Shown here: positions 58,388-64,000 of the stretch, piece after piece
Layout of the letters: each line of letters opens with the position of its first letter
How positions within the stretch are numbered: position 1 is the stretch's first letter
Assembly: GCA_945288535.1 (NCBI GenBank)
Contig: CALYQQ010000002.1
Location: 1 to 64,000 of the forward strand
DNA length: 64,000 nt
Origin: an uncultured Enterobacterales bacterium
GTDB lineage: Bacteria > Pseudomonadota > Gammaproteobacteria > Enterobacterales > CALYQQ01
Direction: 5' to 3'
The notes under the pieces: generated by a model
Told to the model about the DNA's origin: nothing
Seen by the model: the letters and a program-made list of their open reading frames with translations, nothing else
Databases searched by the model: none
Made by a program: the position numbers and the translations under genes

Positions 58388-59176
58388 ATGGAGTTATTCA
58401 CATTTACACCGGAAGTTTATGTATTGTTATTTACTGTAGCGAGTATTGCTGGATTTATCGATGCCATTGCTGGTGGTGGAGGATTGATTGTGATGCCTAT
58501 TTTATTGGCGGTTGGTATTTCACCTACGCAGGTTTTAGGAACAAATAAATTGCAATCAATGGGAGGAGCCTTTTCGGCCAGTCTTTACTTTGTTCGTCGA
58601 CGTATAGTTAACTTAAAAGAACAGCGCCAGCCTATTTTATTTGCCTTTATTGGTTCTATTTTAGGTGCCATCGTTATTCAGAGGGTAGAAAGTAGCTTCC
58701 TTAAAATGATGCTTCCTGTGTTAATCGTATCGGTCGGTTTATATTTCATGCTAACGCCAACTATAGGTAAAACAAATGGCGTACGCCGATTAACAATGTT
58801 ATCTTTTGCTCTTGCAATGGGCGGTGTTGGTTTTTATGATGGCTTCTTTGGCCCTGGGACAGGATCATTTTATGCACTAGGGTATGTTTTGTTATACGGA
58901 CTTAATCTGGCGACAGCAACAGCACATGCAAAAGTATTAAATTTTACTTCGAATATTTCTGCGCTTGTTTTTTTTATTATTGGCGGTAATGTGTTATGGG
59001 ATGTTGGATCGATTATGCTTATTGGGCAGATTATTGGTGCTCGATTTGGTGCGAATATGGTGTTAAGTAAAGGACAGCAGCTAATTCGTCCAATGATCAT
59101 CATTATGTCGTTGATCATGAGTAGCAAATTAATGTATGACAATTTTAGTAGTACATTTGCGACATGGTTTAACTAA
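58388..59176 (+). CDS. yfcA: TSUP family membrane protein YfcA
   Basis: A 262-residue TauE/SafE-type transporter with about eight membrane segments. It has the family GFIDAIAGGGGLIVMP and GFYDGFFGPGTGSFYALG repeats. Substrate is not established; sulfite, sulfoacetate and related organosulfonates are family precedents. It follows mepA by two bases and likely shares its transcript. Confidence 0.93.
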   Translation: MELFTFTPEVYVLLFTVASIAGFIDAIAGGGGLIVMPILLAVGISPTQVLGTNKLQSMGGAFSASLYFVRRRIVNLKEQRQPILFAFIGSILGAIVIQRVESSFLKMMLPVLIVSVGLYFMLTPTIGKTNGVRRLTMLSFALAMGGVGFYDGFFGPGTGSFYALGYVLLYGLNLATATAHAKVLNFTSNISALVFFIIGGNVLWDVGSIMLIGQIIGARFGANMVLSKGQQLIRPMIIIMSLIMSSKLMYDNFSSTFATWFN

Positions 59177-59365
59177 TGTTTAAGTTGATCTTTATTTTTA
59201 AGGACAAAGATCAACATATTCATCCATTATCTTATTGATTACAAGAAAAATAACACCATGAGAAAATATAATAATATAATGGGTTAGTTAAAAACGATCA
59301 TTGCTATTGTAAGATAAATATTAACGTATTCGATAATAAACTAATATAGAGAATATTCTAAGTTA

Positions 59366-60118
59366 TCACTTATAATGGTGTAGCATCGGGAAAATACCTT
59401 TTAGCATTTCTCGTTTCCGGCCAAATCCTTTTTGCTTCATGACCATAAAACCAGCATTCGATAAGCCTCTGCGCACGAAACCTGCGGCAGTAAAGGTAGC
59501 AAATGTAGAACCAGGTTGACTAAAGGATGCCATATGTTTAAATAAACTTTCTTGCCACATCGTTGGATTCTTGCTTGGTGCAAATCCGTCAAGAAACCAG
59601 GCATCTACGGTAGAATCGATTTGAGGTAAATATGTATTCACATCACCAAACCACAAATCAAGTTGAATATGTGCTTCATTAAAAATAAGTTGATGTTTGC
59701 CTGCGGTAGGTTGCGGCCAGGCGGTCTGTAATTGTGAGGCATAGGTATGCAATATAGGCCAAAATTGATGTGATTTAACTAAATCATCAAATTGCAAAGG
59801 ATACTTTTCAAAACTAATAAAATGTAATCTACTCGATGCAGAAGTGTGTTGCCTGTACTGTTTCCAGGCATGCCATAATGTTAAAAAATTAAGACCTGTA
59901 CCAAATCCAGTTTCTGCTACTGTAAATGTTGTCTGCGTATGAGTTTTGAATCTTTCAGGCAAATTATTACCCTCAAGGAATACATAACGCGTTTCTTCTA
60001 AGCCGTTTTCTTGTGAAAAATAAATGTCATCAAAATCTCGAGATACAGGTGTTCCTCTTTCTTGCCAATCGATTTGCGCTATTTTTAAATTATTATTAGA
60101 CATAGTATTATTTATCAT
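59366..60118 (-). CDS. mnmD: Stand-alone tRNA mnm5s2U methyltransferase domain (MnmD-type)
   Basis: A 250-residue SAM-dependent methyltransferase matching the N-terminal half of E. coli Mnm[21 protein letters not shown], the SAM motif [34 protein letters not shown], and [20 protein letters not shown]. The stop comes just after [10 protein letters not shown], so the FAD-dependent oxidase half of MnmC is absent. No remnant of that half is seen in the 190 bp before yfcA. The methyltransferase could act on the nm5 form of U34; the cmnm5 route would be blocked unless another oxidase exists. Confidence 0.92.
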   Translation of the reverse strand: MINNTMSNNNLKIAQIDWQERGTPVSRDFDDIYFSQENGLEETRYVFLEGNNLPERFKTHTQTTFTVAETGFGTGLNFLTLWHAWKQYRQHTSASSRLHFISFEKYPLQFDDLVKSHQFWPILHTYASQLQTAWPQPTAGKHQLIFNEAHIQLDLWFGDVNTYLPQIDSTVDAWFLDGFAPSKNPTMWQESLFKHMASFSQPGSTFATFTAAGFVRRGLSNAGFMVMKQKGFGRKREMLKGIFPMLHHYK

Positions 60119-60187
60119 CGTTATGATTTTTTTAATTTAATTTATTCATTCTATACTGATAATTACTGACAGTATAAATAAAATATT

Positions 60188-60204
60188 AGCAGATCGGACT
60201 TGTT
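60188..60204 (+). promoter_or_regulatory. Putative FadR site upstream of fabB
   Basis: AGCAGATCGGACTTGTT agrees at 13 of 16 fixed positions with the FadR pattern A(T/G)CTGGTCNGACCTGTT. It is adjacent to the FabR-type palindrome, the arrangement known for the fabA and fabB promoters, where FadR activates. Confidence 0.6.
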
Positions 60205-60205
60205 C

Positions 60206-60223
60206 AGCTTACATCTGTACGCT
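60206..60223 (+). promoter_or_regulatory. Putative FabR palindrome upstream of fabB
   Basis: AGCTTACATCTGTACGCT is an 18-bp inverted repeat with one mismatch (AGCgTACA/TGTACGCT). It begins one base after the FadR-like site. FabR repression of fabB is the expected role. Confidence 0.6.
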
Positions 60224-60296
60224 AAAATCATGACAATTATTCCACGTGGTACACGTCATACTTACCACAGATATAGGATACGAGGTAGGTTCTTAA

Positions 60297-61511
60297 ATGA
60301 AACGAGCAGTGATAACAGGTTTTGGTATTATTTCAAGTATTGGAAATAACCAACAAGAAGTATTAGCTTCTTTGCAGGAAGGTCGTTCAGGTATTACCTA
60401 TTCAGACGAATTTAAAGAAATTGGCATGCGAAGTCATGTATGGGGTAATATTAAGCTTGACGCAACCTCATTAATTGATCGTAAATTAGCACGTTTTATG
60501 AGTGATGGTTCTGCCTATGCTTATTTATCCATGCTAGAAGCTATTAAGGATGCTGGTTTAACGCCAGAAATGGTATCTAATGATCGTACTGGCTTGATCG
60601 TTGGCGCGGGTGTGGGTTCAAATAAAAATGCTGTAGTTGGTGCTGATGGTATGCGTTCTAAAGGGATCCGTGGTGTAGGTCCTTATATGGTTACACGCAC
60701 TATGGCATCTGGTGTATCAGCTTGTTTAGCAACGCCTTTTAAAATCCGTGGTGTAAATTATAGTATCAGCTCAGCTTGTGCAACATCATCACATTGTATT
60801 GGTAATGCAGTAGAATTAATTCAATTTGGTAAACAAGATATTATTTTTGCTGGTGGTGGTGAAGAGTTAGGCTGGGCATCATCTTGCCAATTTGATGCTA
60901 TGGGTGCTTTATCAACGCATTTTAACGATATACCAGAAAAAGCCTCAAGAACATATGATGCAGATCGCGATGGTTTTGTTATCTCAGGGGGAGGCGGTAT
61001 TGTTGTTATTGAAGAGCTTGAGCATGCTTTAGCACGTGGTGCACATATTTATGCTGAAGTTATCGGCTATGGTGCGACATCCGATGGAGCTGATATGGTT
61101 GCACCATCAGGTGAAGGTGCGGTTCGTTGCATGAAAATGTCACTTAATACAGTCGATACACCAATTGATTACTTAAACGTACATGGTACATCAACGCCTG
61201 TCGGTGATACAAAAGAATTAGAAGCGATTAGAGAAGTCTTTGGTGAAAATTCGCCTGCAATATCAGCAACTAAATCTATGACAGGCCATGCACTCGGTGC
61301 AGCCGGTGTACACGAAGCGATTTATAGTTTACTTATGTTAGAACATGGCTTTATTGCACCAAGTATCAATATTGAGCATCTTGATGAGAAAGCAAAAGGT
61401 ATGAATATTATTACCTCACCAATTAAACGCGACTTAAATACCGTTATGTCAAATAGTTTTGGCTTTGGTGGTACTAACGCAACATTGGTTATGCGTAAAT
61501 ATAAAGAATAA
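60297..61511 (+). CDS. fabB: 3-oxoacyl-ACP synthase I
   Basis: FabB (KAS I) elongates acyl-ACP and is needed for unsaturated fatty acids. The 404-residue protein has the active-site C161 in SSACATSSH, the His residues of HGTSTPVGD and [12 protein letters not shown], and the [11 protein letters not shown] terminus. Length is near E. coli FabB (406). The ATG follows GAGGTAGG. Upstream FadR-like and FabR-like sites support the classical regulation. Confidence 0.97.
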   Translation: MKRAVITGFGIISSIGNNQQEVLASLQEGRSGITYSDEFKEIGMRSHVWGNIKLDATSLIDRKLARFMSDGSAYAYLSMLEAIKDAGLTPEMVSNDRTGLIVGAGVGSNKNAVVGADGMRSKGIRGVGPYMVTRTMASGVSACLATPFKIRGVNYSISSACATSSHCIGNAVELIQFGKQDIIFAGGGEELGWASSCQFDAMGALSTHFNDIPEKASRTYDADRDGFVISGGGGIVVIEELEHALARGAHIYAEVIGYGATSDGADMVAPSGEGAVRCMKMSLNTVDTPIDYLNVHGTSTPVGDTKELEAIREVFGENSPAISATKSMTGHALGAAGVHEAIYSLLMLEHGFIAPSINIEHLDEKAKGMNIITSPIKRDLNTVMSNSFGFGGTNATLVMRKYKE

Positions 61512-61529
61512 TTATCTTTTAGCAATTAT

Positions 61530-61553
61530 AAAAAGGCTCTAAAGAGCCTTTTT
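61530..61553 (+). terminator. Terminator after fabB
   Basis: AAAAGGCTC and GAGCCTTTTT form a stem with a 4-base loop and a T tail, 19 bases past the fabB stop. Confidence 0.85.
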
Positions 61554-61724
61554 ATATTTATGCTAAAACTAGGGGCATAAAATAATTGCTGTTTCTAGAG
61601 AATTAAATTTTAGGCTAATTGTAATAGTGCAAAATAAGACGTTACCGCTTTAACAAAAGCGTGTATGGCAGATAAAGTTATTGTTATTTTCATTATAGAA
61701 AAAGCTATTTTTCAAATATATCTG

Positions 61725-62777
61725 TTATTTATACCATTTTAAATTATCTAACTCGGCTAAATAACCAGAAATATCACCAATATTATTTTTTACCCACTCT
61801 TCGTTATAGTAAGTATCTAGATAACGCTCACCACTATCACAAATTAGTGTAACAATTGAACCACTTTCTTTATTTTCATACATTTCTTTAGCAATTTTTA
61901 ACCCTCCCCATAAATTAGTACCTGTCGAAGGACCAACTTTACGACCAAGTATGTTTTCTAACCAATAAATTGTGGCTATACTAGCTGCATCGGGAACTTT
62001 TATCATACGATCAATAAGAGAAGGAATAAACGAAGGTTCAACACGTGGGCGTCCAATTCCTTCAATTCTACTTGGGCCCGTTTCTATTTTTTGGTTATTT
62101 CTATTTTGATAATAATCGAAAAAGACAGAGTTTTCAGGATCAACAACTGTTAATTGTGTTTTAACGCCTTTATATATAATATATCTTCCTAATGTTGCAG
62201 AAGTCCCGCCTGTACCTGCACTCATTATAATGTGTTGCGGAATGGGATAGGGTTCCTCTGCCATTTGGCAGAATATGCTGTGTGCGATATTATTGGTGCC
62301 TCGCCAGTCAATTGCGCGTTCAGCATGCGTAAATTGGTCAATATATAAACCAGATAATTCTTCTGCTAATTGTGTGGATTTTGAATAAATTTCTGAATAA
62401 TGCTCGACAAAATGACATTTTCCACCATAAAATTCAATTAGCTCAATTTTTCGTTTGGTTGTACAATTTGACATTACTGCAATAAAAGGTAATCCTAATA
62501 ATTGCGCAAAATAAGCTTCAGATATTGCAGTGCTGCCGGATGAAGCTTCAATAATCGTGGTTGTTTCATTGATCCAACCATTAGATAAACTATAAAGAAA
62601 TAATGAGCGAGCGACACGATGTTTTAGGCTGCCGGTAGGATGACTGCTTTCATCTTTTAAATAAATGTGAATATTAGGAAAAATAGGTAAGTTTAGACGA
62701 ATAAGATGTGTATCTGCAGAACGCTGTATATCGGCGTTAATTTCCTTGATAGCGTGTTGGATCCATTTTTTAGTCAT
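61725..62777 (-). CDS. PLP-dependent cysteine synthase family enzyme
   Basis: A 350-residue fold-type II PLP enzyme. The cofactor lysine is K52 in PTGSLKHR, followed by the substrate loop EASSGSTAIS and the phosphate-binding SAGTGGTSATLGRY. The C-terminal STGTNLWGG and ICDSGERYLDTYY are as in cysteine synthases and cystathionine beta-synthases. It is divergent from decR, a cysteine-responsive activator, so an L-cysteine desulfhydrase role is more likely than synthesis; this is inference. The N terminus is longer than in CysK and CysM. Confidence 0.85.
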   Translation of the reverse strand: MTKKWIQHAIKEINADIQRSADTHLIRLNLPIFPNIHIYLKDESSHPTGSLKHRVARSLFLYSLSNGWINETTTIIEASSGSTAISEAYFAQLLGLPFIAVMSNCTTKRKIELIEFYGGKCHFVEHYSEIYSKSTQLAEELSGLYIDQFTHAERAIDWRGTNNIAHSIFCQMAEEPYPIPQHIIMSAGTGGTSATLGRYIIYKGVKTQLTVVDPENSVFFDYYQNRNNQKIETGPSRIEGIGRPRVEPSFIPSLIDRMIKVPDAASIATIYWLENILGRKVGPSTGTNLWGGLKIAKEMYENKESGSIVTLICDSGERYLDTYYNEEWVKNNIGDISGYLAELDNLKWYK

Positions 62778-62908
62778 AATATTTTATAAAGTTAGTTATA
62801 AATAAAGATGTTAATTTGTGTACAGATTAACTAAAAAAGTAGAAAAATTTATTTTAAATTTTGCTGTATTTATGAATATAAAGAGAATAAATCTCTAAGG
62901 TCTAGTGT

Positions 62909-63370
62909 ATGTTGGATAAAATAGATAAAAAGCTGTTAAATTTATTGCAGCAGGATTGCACCTTGTCACTACAAGTGTTATCGGAGAATGTAAATTTAAC
63001 CTCAACGCCTTGTTGGAAACGTTTAAAGCGTTTAGAAGATGACGGGTATATTCGCGAAAAAGTGGCATTATTGGATAGTGAAAAGTTAGGAGTGAGTTTA
63101 ACTGCATTTGTATTGATTAAAACACAAGAACATAGTAGTGAGTGGTATAATATGTTCGTTAATCATGTACAAGATTTTCCAGAGGTATTGGCCTTTTTCC
63201 GTATGGCGGGTGAATATGATTATCTGTTGCAAATTCAAGTTTCAGATATGAAGAGTTACGATAAATTTTACAAAAGGTTAGTCAGTGGTGTAAAAGGATT
63301 GAGTGATGTAACTTCTAGTTTTTCTATGGAGACAATTAAATATACAACTCAACTCCCTCTGTATGAATAA
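62909..63370 (+). CDS. decR: Lrp/AsnC-family cysteine-response regulator DecR
   Basis: A 153-residue protein very similar to E. coli DecR (YbaO), which senses L-cysteine and activates its degradation genes. The helix-turn-helix is [20 protein letters not shown], followed by the RLEDDGYI linker and the RAM ligand domain with [18 protein letters not shown] and [18 protein letters not shown]. The ATG follows TAAGG. It is divergent from the PLP enzyme with 130 bp between, a common arrangement for Lrp-type regulators and their targets. Confidence 0.95.
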   Translation: MLDKIDKKLLNLLQQDCTLSLQVLSENVNLTSTPCWKRLKRLEDDGYIREKVALLDSEKLGVSLTAFVLIKTQEHSSEWYNMFVNHVQDFPEVLAFFRMAGEYDYLLQIQVSDMKSYDKFYKRLVSGVKGLSDVTSSFSMETIKYTTQLPLYE

Positions 63371-64000
63371 AATATAATCGTATCTTATAAAACTGTTTTT
63401 ATTATTTTGAGATAACAAACTAATGAGCGGTTTACATTAAGTAATTGATTTTTTATTCAAATGGAGAATTAGTTATATCCTTATTAGTAGATTGGTTTTA
63501 TTTATAAATCCGTCAGGTAGGTTTTATATATTCTTGCTATATGACGGATATTTATTATGCATTTTTATACTAATTCATAATAAAAAAGTATAAATAAAAT
63601 ATGATATAAATTTTTATATAGATCTTTTTTAAAGATACTCGCTAAATAAAGCATAGAGTAGCTATAAATAACGAATTAAATTGAACGCAGCTGATTATCT
63701 TCTATCCTAAACATACTAATTAGAAATTGTAAAAAAATGAAAATATTTTTATATGCATAAATTAAATAGATAACATTAAGTTATTGTCTACTTTATCTAA
63801 TAGTTACAGCTATATTATGTAGGTATATCAAGATAAGTTATGACATTTAAATTTAACTTTATTCGTTATATTATATAGTTTAATTTTATATTATCTATTT
63901 ATATAGAATAATTAATTTCATATCTTTAATAGGCTATTAAAAACTTTATAAAATAGTATATTGTCTCACTAACTGCATGTTAAATAAACTTATATTGCAA
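63371..64000. other. AT-rich stretch after decR
   Basis: No gene is supported. An inverted repeat (ATCCGTCA at 63508-63515, TGACGGAT at 63542-63549) may be a weak terminator for decR. The rest is A/T runs. Confidence 0.45.

Noticed and set aside
60242-60249. CCACGTGG palindrome before fabB as an operator
   Set aside because: Short palindrome with no known regulator match and likely chance.

Overview
The window is a stretch of AT-rich gammaproteobacterial chromosome. Nearly all recognisable genes have close counterparts in Escherichia coli, and several blocks keep E. coli-like order: hldE/ubiK/ribB/ygiC/ygiB, nrdD-nrdG, treR/treB/treC, tal-tkt, malP-malQ, and mlaA/fadL/yfcZ/sixA/smrB/prmB/aroC/mepA/yfcA/mnmD/fabB. 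The order Enterobacterales is therefore well supported. Strong AT bias, long gene-poor spacers, many decayed genes and missing syntenic partners suggest a host-associated member of the Morganellaceae (Arsenophonus or Providencia side). That assignment is inference from composition and style of decay, not from a marker gene.

Layout. 1-7 kb: lipid A acyltransferase and heptose synthesis (lpxL, hldE) divergent from each other, then ubiK, an FMN riboswitch with ribB, and the ygiBC pair. 7-12 kb: a PrpF-family isomerase, a dead Crp/Fnr regulator, and the anaerobic ribonucleotide reductase operon nrdDG with a tandem NrdR-box pair. 12-17.5 kb: a trehalose operon treB-treC with treR upstream, a TreR operator next to a CRP site, and an exported SurE-type nucleotidase coupled to treC. 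17.8-22.3 kb: the radical SAM protein YgiQ, a decayed RNase BN gene (rbn/elaC) and a YafK-type L,D-transpeptidase homologue. 22.9-27.4 kb: a SorC-family regulator beside tal-tkt, with shared GAACAT repeats in front of both. 28.6-33.1 kb: malP-malQ.

33.3-46.5 kb is the decayed accessory part. A tRNA-Lys(CUU) carries a P2-like prophage remnant reduced to ogr, D, U and fragments of T and FI, flanked by a 26-bp duplicated tRNA 3' end. There follow an isolated family 2 glycosyltransferase, a YidA-type phosphatase, tRNA-Ser(UGA), tRNA-Arg(CCU), and a second prophage or island remnant with a nonsense-riddled integrase and a dead lysozyme.

46.5-61.5 kb is conserved backbone: outer-membrane lipid traffic (mlaA, fadL), a BON lipoprotein, sixA, an amidohydrolase and an APC permease, smrB, prmB, aroC, mepA, yfcA, a stand-alone MnmD, and fabB behind FadR-like and FabR-like sites. 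Compared with E. coli, fadIJ, the oxidase half of mnmC, yfcL and epmC are absent from their expected places. The window closes with a cysteine-response pair: a PLP enzyme divergent from decR.

No CRISPR array, intact transposon or complete novel defence system was found. The most unusual functional arrangements are the exported SurE inside the trehalose operon and the octanucleotide repeat shared in part by the SorC regulator gene and the tal-tkt operon.
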